Notes: generated by a model not told the origin, from the letters alone. Shown: positions 23,641 through 36,005, numbered from the stretch's first letter. The stretch: 64,000 nucleotides of DNA from Odobenus rosmarus divergens (GCF_000321225.1 NW_004451408.1:586595-650594); one strand, 5' to 3'. Numbers and translations: made by a program.

Positions 23641-24827
23641 GGTCTGACGAGAACATCACCAGGAAGAAACTCCCTGTGGCAGAGGTCATGTCCAGTCATT
23701 AAGTTTTGTGCTATCCTGTGCTATAACTCCTTCCCTTTTACCAGGCTTCAGAGAAGAGCTGGGGTGGGTGGGCCTTTGGGGAAAGGACCAGCTGGGATGA
23801 GATTAGTGTGAGGCAGAGGGACGTGGGAGGTGGTGAGGGCTGTAGTGGCTGAGAGCAACGTCCAAGGACCAAGCTGACCAGTAGGCTGACGGAGTTTCAT
23901 GGAAATGCAGCAGAGTGGGGAACATAAGTCCCTTCTTGGGAAAACGTAGAGAAACAGGAGCAGAGGGACATAAAATGGGGTGGTAGTGGACTCTGCCCTT
24001 ATGTTGACTGCAGGGTTCAAGTCATTCCATTGGTTCTAAAGGAAAGGGACGTCCACAATTCGAGAGAGTTAGGGGCTCTCTGGGCTCGTAGGACTACACA
24101 TAAAATAATTTGTGGCACAGAGCTGGGTTCTTCCAAATTTGACTGTCTACTCTTTTATTTATCCTGTACATACATACACCTATACATATACATATTTTGA
24201 CTAAGAATCAAAATTTTCTTAAACTTCTCCATATCCACCACCAGCATTTTTCTTTCCTGGGCCATTTGTACACAAAGAAAGATAATTTTTGTTTTCGTCT
24301 GTGTAATCATTTCATGACAGTTAATGTGTAGGCAAAATGAACAGAGAACAAAAATGCTGGGGTGCAGATGTCGGGTGATTGGTGAGGCTCACCCACCAGC
24401 TGGGTAACTTGCCTCACCACTTCCTTACCTCCAGCTTTGAAGGACATGACCCAACTTCGTATCTCAGCCAAACTGTCAGACATTAAGGTGTCTTGTGAAA
24501 TCTAAAACCAGAAATGTTAACTGCTTTTACTTTTAGAAATACCACTATTTACGTTACAGCTTCAAATGTTTGCATCTGCTGTTCCTACTTTAAAGTCCCT
24601 GGCAAAGTATCCTAAATGAAAGAATATGAAGTTACAAATATGCCCAAGGAATTTAAGGTTGACCATGCAGTCTGCACTCAGGGCTTGAATTAAGATTGAG
24701 GCAAGCTGATCTGACATGGCCTCAAATTCTGTTCCTCTTATTTAGGTGGTAAAAGAATTAGGGACATGAGAACCTTATGATTGAGTTCAAGCAGAAGCTT
24801 ACTATATTTCTTGGCTTTAACCTGTTT
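23641..24827. other. Unique sequence, nothing recognised
   Basis: No supported exon or repeat. Confidence 0.4.
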
Positions 24828-24845
24828 AAGAATGGTATGTCTCTG

Positions 24846-25041
24846 AGGGAGGTGGGGGGATGGGTTAGCCTGGTGATGGGTATTAAAGAAGGCACGTTCT
24901 GCGTGGAGCACTGGGTGTTATGCACAAACAATGAATCATGGAACACTACATCAAGAACTAATGATGTAATGTATGGTGATTAACATAACATAATTAAAAA
25001 AATGAAAAAAAAAATAAAATTCCACTCCTGCCCCTCCCCAA
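24846..25041 (+). mobile_element. 5'-truncated young L1 3' end with extra tail sequence
   Basis: Carnivore-type L1 3' UTR (GGAGCACTGGGTGTTATGCA, then ATGAATCATGGAACACTACA and an AT-rich end), flanked by the perfect 18-bp TSD AAGAATGGTATGTCTCTG at 24828-24845 and 25042-25059. After the A-rich end near 25018 there are about 20 extra bases (TCCACTCCTGCCCCTCCCC) before the TSD. Confidence 0.9.
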
Positions 25042-25059
25042 AAGAATGGTATGTCTCTG

Positions 25060-25589
25060 GTTTCCTTCTGTAAAATAGGCTTCAACATAAATGAGCTGAG
25101 GAGAAATAGGAGAGGGAGTCCAAAGAAACACACATGGAGGGTATGTGCTGTTACCCCTCAAAGTACTGAGAATCCAAAGGGACTTAAAGTCCAGGACTTT
25201 CGGGCACATGCATTCATTTAAAAACAACAAGATAGTTCCCCATGAAAATTGAGTTTGGGCAATATCTCAGATGAATTAGCTTGACTTGTTCTTTATACCT
25301 GGAACTCCCTAGGTCGAAAAAGAGAGAGCCTAAAAGCAGATACCAATGTGTTCGTATCACAACTCATCCAGTAAGACTTCTGCCTTCCATTTTCCACCTC
25401 TGTCTGGCCTGACCCCTACCTGTCGTTCACCGAAGTGAGCAAACACTGACTCCCTCAGAGTGTGTAGGTGGAAGGAGTCAATAGTCACCATCACTCAGAA
25501 TGACCTCAACACTCTTTCAATCATTTAACATACATATCCAGGCAGAAACTTTTGGTTGAGAGAGAGGAAATATATGATGCCTGATAGCA
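25060..25589. other. Unique sequence, nothing recognised
   Basis: No supported exon or repeat. Confidence 0.4.
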
Positions 25590-25810
25590 TGAGTTCTGAA
25601 GCCAGATGACCAGGTTTGAATCCCGGCTTTACCACTTGGTGGCTATGTGACTTTGGGCCAAGTTACTTCATGTTATACCTCTGTTTCCTCATTCATAAAA
25701 TGCAAATAGTATCTACTACCTCATAGGGTGTGGTGAGGATTAAATGAGTTAATACATTGAAAGTGCTTGTAACAGTTACTGGTTAGTGCTCAATAAATAT
25801 TGCTCTTAGC
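25590..25810 (+). repeat. MIR SINE
   Basis: Well-preserved MIR: GGTTTGAATCCCGGCTTTAC, CACTTGGTGGCTATGTGACT, CTGTTTCCTCATTCATAAAA, GAGGATTAAATGAGTTAATA and TAGTGCTCAATAAATATTGC. Confidence 0.9.
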
Positions 25811-25844
25811 CCAACCCCTCCCCTCACATGTTTCTTATTTGTTT

Positions 25845-26305
25845 CTTTTTTTACTGGCAGAGTGTGGAATCTGTACAGCTACCTGAGTACTCTCCTGCGC
25901 ATGGGCATATACTTACTCCTCTCAGCCAGTCAGCCCCACTTCCCTGGCCAGTGACTGATATACAAATGGGCAGATGGTACAATTTTAGCCAATGAGACAC
26001 AATGTCCTGGGGTGGTGGTGGTGTTCAGAAAAGATACGCATTGGAAGCAAGTATTTCTTTTCTTCTTCTAATGACACTGTTTCTACATGTCCATCTGCCT
26101 GTAACAGTAGAGCCATCTTGGCACAGTGGAGGGAACTAGAAGAAAGATGAAAACAACAGTGACAATGTTGAGTTGAAGAATTAACCAACCCTGAAGTTTC
26201 TACATCTGGACTCCTTATAGGAAATAAGTTTTCCTTATTGCTTAAGCCATTTTGAGTAGGGTTTTCTGTTATTGTGCCTGAAACATCCTAACTGGTAGGT
26301 ATTTC
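25845..26305 (+). repeat. Possible ancient LTR or similar retroelement
   Basis: The 3' part (TTGCTTAAGCCATTTTGAGT, GGGTTTTCTGTTATTGTGCC, ATCCTAACTGG) resembles ends of old mammalian LTR-like repeats. Family and limits are uncertain. Confidence 0.35.
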
Positions 26306-26584
26306 TTAAGCATCTAGTATGTTTGAGATATTTTATAGGAAATAAAGTATAAAACTCTAAACCTGATCTTGCTAAGTTTTCCAGCTACGTGGGGGAGAAA
26401 AGCTATGAAAACTAATAATACTAAGCTATAAATATTAAGTGCTTGGATCAGGGTGGTCTGAGACCGCACTACATGAGGTCCTATATGAGGAGAGGGCTCA
26501 AAGAATAAAGAGCCCATCGATGGACAGGAGAGGGAACATTCTAGGTAGTATAAGCAAATGTATGGGAGAGTTAGGGATCATATT

Positions 26585-27212
26585 AACTTGCTCGGAGTGC
26601 CATAAAGGAATACCCCAAACTGGGTGGCTTAAACAACAGAAAGGTATTTCTCATAGTCCTGGAGCATAGAGATCCAAGATCAAGGAGTTGGCAGCATGGA
26701 TTTTATTCTGAGCTCTCCGTCCTTGGTGTGCAGATGGCTGCCTTCTAACTGTGTCCTCACATGGTCTTTTATTTGTGCACGTGCATCCCTGGTATTCCTT
26801 TATGTGTCCAAATTTCTTCATATAAGGACAATAGATTATATTGGGATTTACCTTACTGGCCTTATTTTAACTTAACCACCTCTTTATTTTTATTTATTTA
26901 TTTATTTACTTATTTATTTTAAAGACTTTGACAGAGAGAGAGATAGTGAGAGAGGGAACACAAGCAGGGGGAGCAACAGAGGGAGAGGGAGAAGCAGGCT
27001 TCCTGCTGAGCAAGGAGCCTGATGTGGGGCTCGATCCCAGGACCCTGGGATCATGACCTGAGCCGAAGGCAGATGCTTAATGACTGAGCCACCCAGGTGC
27101 CCCTTAACCACCTCTTTAAAGGACCTTTTTCCAAATATAGTCACATTCTAAGGTCTCGGGGGTTAGGACTTCAACATATGAATTTTGAGGGAATACAATT
27201 CGGACTATAACA
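26585..27212 (-). mobile_element. MaLR LTR (MLT1-like) split by a CanSINE
   Basis: Same family and orientation as 20055-20515: AAACTGGGTGGCTTAAACAA, GGTATTTCTCATAGTCCTGG, and after the SINE TCACATTCTAAGGTCTCGGG and GACTTCAACATATGAATTTT. The SINE insertion accounts for 26887-27102. Confidence 0.75.
26887..27102 (-). mobile_element. CanSINE inside an MLT1-like LTR
   Basis: Reverse copy with a long TTTA-rich head, flanked by the perfect TSD CTTAACCACCTCTTTA (26871-26886 and 27103-27118). Confidence 0.95.
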
Positions 27213-28496
27213 GGGATGAAGAAAGAATGACTTGCTCTTAAGAGTCAAAGGTTAGAGATTATTGGAAGATGAAGCTGGAATGTTATGTTAGGACCAGAGA
27301 ATCGTGGGCCTTTAATGTTGGGCCTACATTTTACTCTTGCAGCAGCAGGGAAGGAAAAGAGATCTTTAAGAATAATTTGGCATAGCATGCCATAGGTTTT
27401 ATAAAATAAAAGTAAAGAACTGGGTTGAAATGGAGCAGGATTCCTGTTGCATATGGTCTAGACATGCACCGATAAATGACTGAACTCAGGGAGGTAGTTG
27501 AAGGGAACCAAATGAAAGAGAAATTGAGGAGAAAAGGACAAGATGTATCCTTGGACATTCTCAGCAATTGGGCCTGTGGAAGTCTGTGCCATAATAATTC
27601 AACTTTATGAACAGAAGTATTTTTATCCTAATAAGATTGTGAGGCCTGGAACATTGTGGTTCCAGCTTTCTAACACTTAGGACTACCTGTATGAAAGGGA
27701 ATAGGCTTCCTTGTTGGGTATGGAATATCCCAGAGGTGTTCAAGAAGTTAATGTTATAGAAAGGATACAAATATCAGGCAGGAGACTGGATCATTAGCTA
27801 TTATTGGAGGTCCCTTATATGGCTTAGGGCCAGAAGCTTGGGGGTCTCAACCCAGAAAAGACAAAACATCTAGCAAACATCCAAAATGTTGTCTTTTCTC
27901 AGGGATGATATGGTGTAACATAGCTTTCTGGACTCCAACCCTGGTTGGAGTAGACCCTTTTATTGTTTAGTTTGGGCAACACTCAGCATGCCTCAAGGGC
28001 ACTGGGTGTTATGTTATTTACCAGTTGGTATATACATTTTTTTAATGGGCTTAGGAAATTAAGTTTAAGAATTTGATCATGAACATGAAAAGTCAGATCT
28101 TTAAGTTCTTATACCATAAACTTAGAATATATGACTTCCGTAAATTATGATAACTAAGCAAAGTACATTTTAAGTTATTTTTTAAAAAATATTTTTTAAG
28201 TTTCAAAAGAAATATGTGTTTTTCTTAAGTTGAAAGTACACTCCAAAAGTATCCTTCCACCTTTCCCAGTCCCAACTCCCTTAGGGCCAGACACGGCAAA
28301 TGGTTTTCTTGGTGGCATTCCAGACCTTTTCCTCAACATACCTCTACCCCCACCCCACACACATGTTCACATATACAAGTACACATTTCATGACTCATCA
28401 AGTATATATAGCATACATGATATAAATACATGCATATTTATATGGGTATATATATTATACATACACTCAAAAGCACATTTTTTTATTTAACACAAT
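27213..28496. other. Mostly unique sequence
   Basis: No exon is supported. 28250-28350 may be a decayed L1-type fragment; 28380-28470 is AT-rich with TATA and CA runs. Confidence 0.35.
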
Positions 28497-28509
28497 CAGG
28501 ACTTGTATT

Positions 28510-28654
28510 TTTTTAAAAAATATTTTATCTCATGCTTGAGCAAGCATGAGCAGGGGCAAGAGGGAGAAGTGTGGGGCTCGATCCCAGAGTCCTGGGATCA
28601 TGACTTGAGCTCAAGGCAGATGCTTAACCAACTGAGCCACCCAGGTGCCCCAAA
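28510..28654 (-). mobile_element. CanSINE, internally shortened
   Basis: Reverse copy lacking part of the GAGA-rich middle, ending CCACCCAGGTGCCCC. TSD CAGGACTTGTATT lies at 28497-28509 and 28655-28667. Confidence 0.93.
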
Positions 28655-28667
28655 CAGGACTTGTATT

Positions 28668-29814
28668 AACCACCGTTTAACAATGTGCATTTTTTTCATT
28701 TATATATACAACTTCCCATGTTAGTACATATATTCGCAAATGAGTCATGTTTTAAGTATCTCCTTAAATAAAAGCCAAATAGACCACCTCATGTACATTA
28801 TTCAAGAATTAGAAAAAGAGTGTAGTCTAAGAAAATGATGGCATAATAAACTTGTCAGTTCTCAAATATTACAACATGTAGGGGCATTCTAACCTAAATA
28901 TTTTCAATGGACTCTCACAAGAAGAAAAAATGATCTAAGACGTCTTTACACTTTTATTAATATGAAACCTTTCCAGGTGCTTTCTTTTCAGATAATTAAA
29001 ACTTTTAATTAAATAGTAAGAACACACACATATTATCAACTTCAAAAGTTGCCAAAGAGCACATGTAGTTAAAAATCTCCCTTTTCAGCTCTCTAGCCCC
29101 ATGATTTTTCTACCCACAGGAAACCGTTAACCAGTTTCCTATATATTCCAAAGATATTTAAGATTCTGTACATTTAAAATAAGAAAACATAAAAAAAATC
29201 ATATCTCCCGAAGTCTAGCACTTGTGAGAGTAATTTTTACCACAGCTTGACTTCTACCCAAATAAGAAAGGATGGACTCAAGCCACAAAGTCAAAAAGCT
29301 TCTCTGGGAGCTTGGGATGGTGACAAGTAAAGAATAAGATGGCAATCAAAGGAGGAAGACAGACCCTTGAGAAAACTTACCAAGTTTCTTTTATAAAAAC
29401 CTCTTTCTTAAAAAAAAGAAAATCTTCATGATGATAATGTAGCAAAAGTCAAAGGTTAAGTATCCTATTTAAAATAAGCCCCCAAATCAACATTTGATTC
29501 ATTTTTGTTGTCCTATGACTTATCATAGTTACAGTTTTATCTATGCTAACTTTTATGAAATTTAAAATAAACCTCTTTGACAATTTTATATTTTGGTTAC
29601 AAGATAAATTCTAAAGTATATGGGTGAAGGTACTGGGACATTAAATCCTTGTTTTAAGTAGATTCACTTTATCTGGGTCTCCTACGGACCAATTATCACT
29701 CTTTTTATCCTTACTTCCCTTAAGGAACAACTGTGATGTATACAAAGGTTGAGGTACTGATTGAAAGATTAGTTTTACATTTATGTTAGTAAAATCAAAG
29801 CCAGAGAATCAATA
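28668..29814. other. AT-rich sequence downstream of ANKRD31
   Basis: No gene is seen. 29030-29170 may be a decayed L1 fragment. The rest is unassigned. Confidence 0.4.
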
Positions 29815-30029
29815 TGTTTTAATTCAAAAATGCCTTTATTTCAATGGCAAAAAGGTAATCTCACTACAATAATTTGAGTTATATTTTTTCTTATACCACA
29901 AATACACATTTTAAGTAGAAACTCATGAAGTGTGTGTTACAATAGGCCCTCCAGCCCATATGAGATAAAATATGAATGTGGGTTAATAACATGAACAAAT
30001 GTCTAATAAATTATTACAAAAATAAGGTT
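29815..30029 (-). other. ANKRD31: ANKRD31 3' UTR (putative)
   Basis: The AT-rich stretch after the ANKRD31 stop codon on the minus strand runs about 215 bases to a likely cleavage zone 15-25 bases past the AATAAA at 29840-29835. No repeat is recognised in it. The exact 3' end is an inference; longer forms using later signals are possible. Confidence 0.55.
29835..29840 (-). terminator. Poly(A) signal AATAAA for ANKRD31
   Basis: TTTATT on the plus strand, hence AATAAA on the minus strand, about 190 bases after the ANKRD31 stop codon and in the right orientation. It is the first canonical hexamer after the stop, followed by T-rich sequence. Confidence 0.6.
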
Positions 30030-30175
30030 TTAGAATGTTAGCTCTTCACATTCCACATAGAACTTCCAATGCTGATCCATTATATGGCATGGGAGAAATT
30101 CTTGATCGCTGATTAATAGCACTTCATTTATTTGTAGATAATGTGGGATGCTTTGCATTGACTCTCTGGAAGTTC
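30030..30175 (-). CDS. ANKRD31: ANKRD31 terminal coding exon (REC114-binding C-terminus, stop codon)
   Basis: Last coding exon: two bases completing a Gly codon, 47 codons and a TAA stop at 30032-30030. The acceptor reads TTCAAACAG with AG at 30177-30176. The reading runs TSRESMQSIPHYLQINEVLL and ends MDQHWKFYVECEELTF. This short aromatic and acidic C-terminal segment is strongly conserved in ANKRD31; in published mouse work the C-terminal region binds the N-terminal PH-like domain of REC114, recruiting the double-strand-break machinery. The frame joins perfectly to the exon at 38283, with an intron of 8107 bases between. The stop is followed by a short AT-rich 3' UTR with a canonical poly(A) signal. 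The conserved Trp, Phe and acidic residues are intact, which supports a functional gene. Confidence 0.92.
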
Positions 30176-30312
30176 CTGTTTGAAGATGTGCCAACAAATT
30201 AAAAACCATCTTTACAAAATAATATTTAAATTTACTTATTACAAATCTTAGACCCTAGTCAACTCTATGAGCACAAAATAAGATTTTGGACCAGTCATAA
30301 TTCACTCCATTT

Positions 30313-30492
30313 TCTTTTTCTTAAAGATTTTATTTACTTATTTATCAGAGAGAGAACACACAAGCAGGGGGAGCGGCAGGCAGAGGGAGAAGCAGGCTCC
30401 CCGAGCCCTCTGCGGGGCTCGATCCCAGGACCCTGGGATCATGAACTGAGCAGAAGACAGACACTTAACTGACTGAGCCACCCAGGCGTCCC
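30313..30492 (-). mobile_element. CanSINE
   Basis: Reverse copy ending CCACCCAGGCGTCCC. An imperfect 11-bp TSD (TCACTCCATTT at 30302 and TCACTCTATTT at 30494) brackets it. Confidence 0.92.
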
Positions 30493-30639
30493 GTCTCACT
30501 CTATTTCTATACCCAAGATAAAGCTGTAAATCAGCATTGGCTTATCTTGGGAGAAAGAAGCCTGTTTGCAGTCTAAAACACCACAGGAAGAAAAGGATGA
30601 CTGAAGCTTCTGAAGGTAGTTGTACAAACTCCTCTGTGC

Positions 30640-30770
30640 CTCAATTTCCAGTAAGCTGAGAATAAAACAGTTATGAAGATTAGATGGGAAGTTGGTGTGA
30701 AATGATTGGCTACCGGTTAACATATAGCAAACATTCAATAAATATAAGCTGCTACTATTATCATTATTTC
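30640..30770 (+). repeat. MIR 3' fragment
   Basis: TGAGAATAAAACAGTTATGA, GAAGATTAGATGGGA and AACATTCAATAAATATAAGC match the 3' half of MIR. Confidence 0.55.
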
Positions 30771-33197
30771 TTACTGAAAATAGGATTAGGTTGGAAGATG
30801 GATAATCAATTTTCTAGGCCACACAAACTTGTATGATCTCAAGCAAGTTACATGGCTTCTCGCACCCAGTACAACTAGGAAAATAGCCATGTAAGTGAAT
30901 GTTTGGCTCTTCTTGCTGCTCCTCATCCCCAACAAGCACTGCACAGCTAAAGAACTATTCTGCTCATGCAAGAAGTAGGGAGAAATACATCTTTCTCAAG
31001 TAATATCATCAAATGTTAGATATTCTGCATAAGTCTCCTTGAAGTGAACTGCGAGATTGATCACTAGGCAAAAGAACAGGCTCATGCAACTATTCATGTT
31101 ATCTAGTTGCCTAAATTAGCACTTCAAAATGACAAGCTAACTAGTTAGGTTAAAAATAATTTTAACTTTCACTTTTCTTTTTCCTCTAGTTTTTTTTAAA
31201 TTTCCCTTAATAGATCAAAAGCAAAAATAATCAGATTTATTATTTTAACTGATACTTCACTTCTGAAACCTCACTAACCTATGAACTCTTTTCATTCAAC
31301 CCATTTTACCTCTCTGGCTCTGTTCCATCATCTGTAAAACAGGTCCAAGACCAAGATGATATATAAATTTGACTTCTAACACTAAAATTATTGAACTCAG
31401 ACTTCCAGAACTTATTCTCACAAACTAAGCACTCTACATTTCATTAGGATTACAGAATGAAACTTTGCTTACTCTAGTTATAAATGGAAATGAACCTATT
31501 TATGCACACGTTCTCATTCCGAACAAGAAGTATAATTCCAATCAAAGGGAAAATGGGAATTATTTTAATAGATTGTAAAAATACATCTGCTGTAGTTACA
31601 CTGGGGAAAAAGTCAATTATGGCTATTTAAATACAAAGTTCAATGCTGTTTTAAAATAAAAGAATTCTAAAGGATAAGTATGGTGGTAGAGTATTAGGTG
31701 ATTTGGTATTTAAAACTAAATTAATAGTTTGAGACAGATTTACATTGATAAGATCAAAAGCCATCTGTGAAAACTGTACTGGAATGAAGAAACAGACCTG
31801 GACATTCTAATTTTAAAACTATGTAAGCCCTCTTTCTCTGTGGGAAAATAAATTTAATAGGTGGTTTCTTAAGCTGAATTGGGTCTGAGACGCTTAATTT
31901 TATATGTAAAGTATTTGTGTTTCTTCTGCCTTTGTGGTACAGACATGAACGCCTGAGTTTTACTAATAAGAAGCTCCTCACTGGCCTAATGTATGGACGG
32001 TGGTCTGGCAGGGGGCCTGGCACATGGCAGGTGCTCAACAGAAAATTCGTTTTCTTCTCTTTCCTCCCCTATCAGTAGATGTATCCTCCATTTTGTGAAT
32101 TAGGTCAAAGTTAATCATGATACCATGATGAAAAAAATTATGATTAAAGTAATGAAAAACAATCAAGAATCGTAAACAGGAGCTGAAATAAACACCTTCT
32201 GTTCTGTTATCAGGCACCCATTTCCCTTAGGTGTTTAAGTTCGAAGAAGTTCTTAACCACATAAAACAGAAGCACTTGTGAGTGTTTGTGCTCTATTACA
32301 CATACTTCTACAGAGCAATGGTGCACAGTAACAGCACCGACGTGAAGAAAACTCTCTAAAGTCATTTATTTACAACATATTATCAGTAGGTCAAGGACAG
32401 CTTTTATTAAAAACAAAAGAGTCTTTTTTTTTTCCTGAAAAAGCATGTTCTATTTTCAAATGAAGAAATAATGTTAGGTCCCCTTGAAAGAAAATGACAT
32501 AATTAATATCCATTAAATGATGGCTTGGGAAAAGAAAGATTTCAGGAGAGAATTTTTTTTTTCTTAGATGAATACATTTGGCATAATGTGCTTTGACTAT
32601 CCTAATACTATGGTGACAGGTGACATAGATTATATATAAAATTGGCTTTTCAGGTAAATAATGAAATGTTATCTACCTTAACAGATTCTTTTTAAAGAAC
32701 TGTGGAAAAGGTTCCTATATCTGTACACAGTGATCACAAATTATGTAGAAGTTTGGGAAAGTTCATTTTCTTCCCCTTCCAGTTTACTCTGAAATATCTT
32801 GCAAGATTCCCTCAATAACACAGAAAAGATACTACGGCCAGGAAGGCAGAGCGAAGAGAGGCTTGGGAGGAAGTTGTGAAATTTCAAGGGAAAATGCACC
32901 ATAGATTCACTCCATTTTACAGCTTCTAAGGACTTTAGGGATAGATACTTCAGGATTTCATCAACAGAATTTCATTTTTTAAAGGCTGGTGTTTGTATGT
33001 TTACAATCTTTAATTAGAAATAACATATGCTTTCAAATGTATTAATATACCATATTCTAATACTAGAGTCCACCAATACATTAGTCTGAGTTACCAGTTT
33101 AACTAGTTTTTGTGCAGGACTAGGAATAAAGTTCTTCCATCATCTCTGACTCATTGAAAAAAGTCTTAAAATGGCAAGATTAAAAACTTTTATAACT

Positions 33198-33389
33198 GGG
33201 GCGCCTGGTGGCTCAGTTGTTAAGCGTCTACCTTCAGCTCAGGTCATGACCCCAGGATCCTGGGATCAAACCCCACATCGGGCTCCCTGCTCAGCCGGAA
33301 GCCTGCTTCTCCCTCTCCTACTCCCCCTGCTTGTGTTCCCTCTCTTGCTGTCTCTCTCGCTGTCAAAAAATAAATAAAATCTTTAAAAC
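33198..33389 (+). mobile_element. CanSINE
   Basis: Full-length copy with head GGGGCGCCTGGTGGCTCAGT. The perfect 15-bp TSD AAAACTTTTATAACT lies at 33183-33197 and 33390-33404. Confidence 0.95.
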
Positions 33390-34094
33390 AAAACTTTTAT
33401 AACTTATCTTCATGACTCAGGATTTTCTTGATACCAGGATTCCAAAATGATATGTAGAAATAAACTGGATATTGAGTTTGCTATTTGTCCCATGAAGTGT
33501 TGATACCATGTGATTAAAGAAGTTTAGGAAATGTTGGTTACCAAAGCTAAACAGATTTATGATTTCTCATAAGGAGGGGGAGGAGGAAGTGGGGGAGGTA
33601 GAGGGATATAGCTGTTTTTAAAATATATGTTTGAGAAAATGTGAAGGGCCATCACCCTTATATCTCACATTTAGAAGGAGAAAGTTCAAATAAAGGAGAT
33701 AATATTAACTAACCAAAATCCCATTGACTATTGTTGCATTCTTCACAACAAACTCCATTCATTATAGCCTGTGAGATCTAGGCATGTCTACTTATTAGGA
33801 CAGTCAATCACAGGTAAATCCAGTTTTAAATTAGCAGTCCTTGGGACCATATTCGTGCTTCCATCCATTCATTATTTATTCGATGAACATTATTTAATAA
33901 ACATTTACTGGGAAGCTACTGTGCCAGTCTTTGGGGAATGTAATAGGGAGCAAGAGTTCAGAAAAGTCACTCTAAACTCAAAGATCTTTTCTGTCAGGGG
34001 GTGAAGATTAGGTAACCAGCAATTATGTATAATATAAACTGATATGCACAAGATTTGCCTATTTGGACAACAGTATGTAAGAATCTATATAGTT

Positions 34095-34295
34095 ATGACA
34101 GAGGACAAACTGATGGTTACCAGAGGGGAGACGGGTAGGGGATGGGTTAAATAGGTGATGGGAATTAAGGAGTGCACTTGTCATGATGAACACAGAGTGA
34201 TGTATAGAAGTGATGAAGCACTAAATTCTACACCTGAAACTAATATTACACTGTATGTTAACTAACTGGAATTAAAATAAAAACTTTTTAAAAAG
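34095..34295 (+). mobile_element. Short young L1 3' end
   Basis: The L1 3' UTR segment CAAACTGATGGTTACCAGAG through GGTGATGGGAATTAAGGAGT to ACTAACTGGAATTAAAATAA. Only about 200 bases were copied (5' truncation). Confidence 0.85.
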
Positions 34296-34570
34296 GTAAA
34301 TGAAATTGAAGAATTGCTCTCTTTTTACCATGTCCAAATTTCATTTTGTTCCAATACCTATTTGGTTCCTGTACTGGGTCATCTAAACAAGGCATATCTG
34401 AAAATGAAAGGGAGTGCTACTAATAATTTGGCTGGATTGAGGACTGCCGTGGTCCAGCTGGGAAGCATGGTCACTCTAGTTTTGGGAAATGTAATGTAAA
34501 TAGCTCTTCCTAGTTCCCCTATTCCGAAAAAACACTATTTTGCAGGGTGATCATTAAAAAGTGTTAGAAA

Positions 34571-34758
34571 GGGGCGCCTGGGTGGCTCAGTCGGTTAAGC
34601 GACCTTCAGCTCGGGTCATGATCTCAGGGTCCTGAGATCGAACCCCACATCGGGCTCCCTGCTCTGCAGGAAGCCTGCTTCTCCCTCTCCCTCTGCCTGT
34701 CACACTGCCTGCCTGCCTCTCTCTCTTGAGCTGACAAAAAAAATCTTTTTAAAAAAAA
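34571..34758 (+). mobile_element. CanSINE
   Basis: Head GGGGCGCCTGGGTGGCTCAG, A-tail near 34750. Approximate TSD AAAAAGTGTTAGAA / AAAAAGTGTAAGAG. Confidence 0.94.
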
Positions 34759-35063
34759 GTGTAAGAGAACAGATTATGTTCATGATCTGAAGTGGGCTGA
34801 TGAAATCCATACGGACTTGTTTTTCCTTTAAACTTTGTGCACTCTACAGTGTCAATTCCATGATTTCCATGACCACATTTTGATATGTGAAAGAGGGAAA
34901 AATACTCTCTCTTGAATAGTTTGCTTGTTATAGAGTTTACATTTTTCTAACTTACCAGGTCTTTGGATTTCTGTCAGGTACTATAAAACCACGTATAAAA
35001 GAATCATAAATCAAATAGGTTCAAGTAAAACTCCAACAGCAGCCTACAGAATTCCAGGAGGTA

Positions 35064-35257
35064 GGGAGCCCCTGAGTGGCTCAGTAGGTTAAGTGTCCGA
35101 CTCTTGGTTTCGGCTCAAGTCATGATCTCAGGGTTCTGGGATGGAGCTCTGTGCTCAGCTGGGAGTCTGCCTGAGATTCTCTCCCTCTCCCCCTCTCCTT
35201 GCTCATGCTCTCTCTCTAATAAAATAAATAAATAAAATCTTTAAAAAAAAAGAAAAA
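35064..35257 (+). mobile_element. CanSINE (diverged)
   Basis: Head GGGAGCCCCTGAGTGGCTCA, tail AATAAAATCTTTAAAAAAAA. More diverged than its neighbours; no clear TSD. Confidence 0.9.
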
Positions 35258-35662
35258 ATAATGCCAACAGGGACCTGCAGATTCCTAGGCCCAGATTAAG
35301 GCAGCAAGAAGCTGGCTGGCCTATGGGCCCTCCATAGTTCTTATATTAGCATTAACAATTTCTGACATCTCTAAAGGAAAGAAAATTCAGTATTTCTGGA
35401 AAGAAATTAGTAACAAGAAACTTGTTTATATTGCAGGCAACAGAAGCAGCAGTTCAGAACCCATTTTTTATTTCATGCTCACTTAGCAGGGGCACTATGA
35501 GCCCTCTTGAGGAAGGAGAAGCATGGCTAGGGTTGGAAATGCCTGCTCAGAACTAGAAAATCTGAGGAGCAGATAACCTTTGTTATACAAGGAAGATCCT
35601 GTATTTCTGCTCTGACTCTTGAAGTTAGAAACTAGGAGGATGAAGGTTTTGCTTGGCTTTCC

Positions 35663-35664
<2 letters not shown>

Positions 35665-35750
<86 letters not shown>

Positions 35751-35775
35751 AGAGAGAGAGACAGAGAGAGAGAGG
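35665..35775 (+). repeat. Compound (TG)n(GA)n microsatellite
   Basis: About 15 TG units (35665-35694) run straight into about 40 GA units with two interruptions. Confidence 0.97.
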
Positions 35776-35924
35776 AGGGACGGAGGCAGGCAATGTATGC
35801 AAGCATGAGAGTGGGTGTGCTTTGGGATCAAGGTGAAGGGCTGAATATAAGAGTTTTCAAATTATTATCTGCTTAAGAAATCAGATACTACTTACTAGTC
35901 ATTCAAAGTCTATAGTCAGGCTGC

Positions 35925-36005
35925 ATAAGAATCATTTTTAAAAATTCAGGCTCCTGGGCCCCACTCCAAGTTGTGATTAGGTAGATCTGCAGTGAGGGTT
36001 AGGAA
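35925..36005. repeat. MER5A-like fragment
   Basis: AGGCTGCATAAGAATCATTT, AGGCTCCTGGGCCCCACTCC and a closing GTGAGGGTTAGGAACC. Confidence 0.55.

Noticed and set aside
26914..27144. Recurring frames beginning LGGSVIKRLPSAQVM in many places
   Set aside because: They are antisense readings of CanSINE copies; the same peptide recurs wherever a SINE lies.
35495..35831. Open frames encoding long Ser-Leu and Thr-His runs
   Set aside because: These are translations of the TG/GA microsatellite, not proteins.
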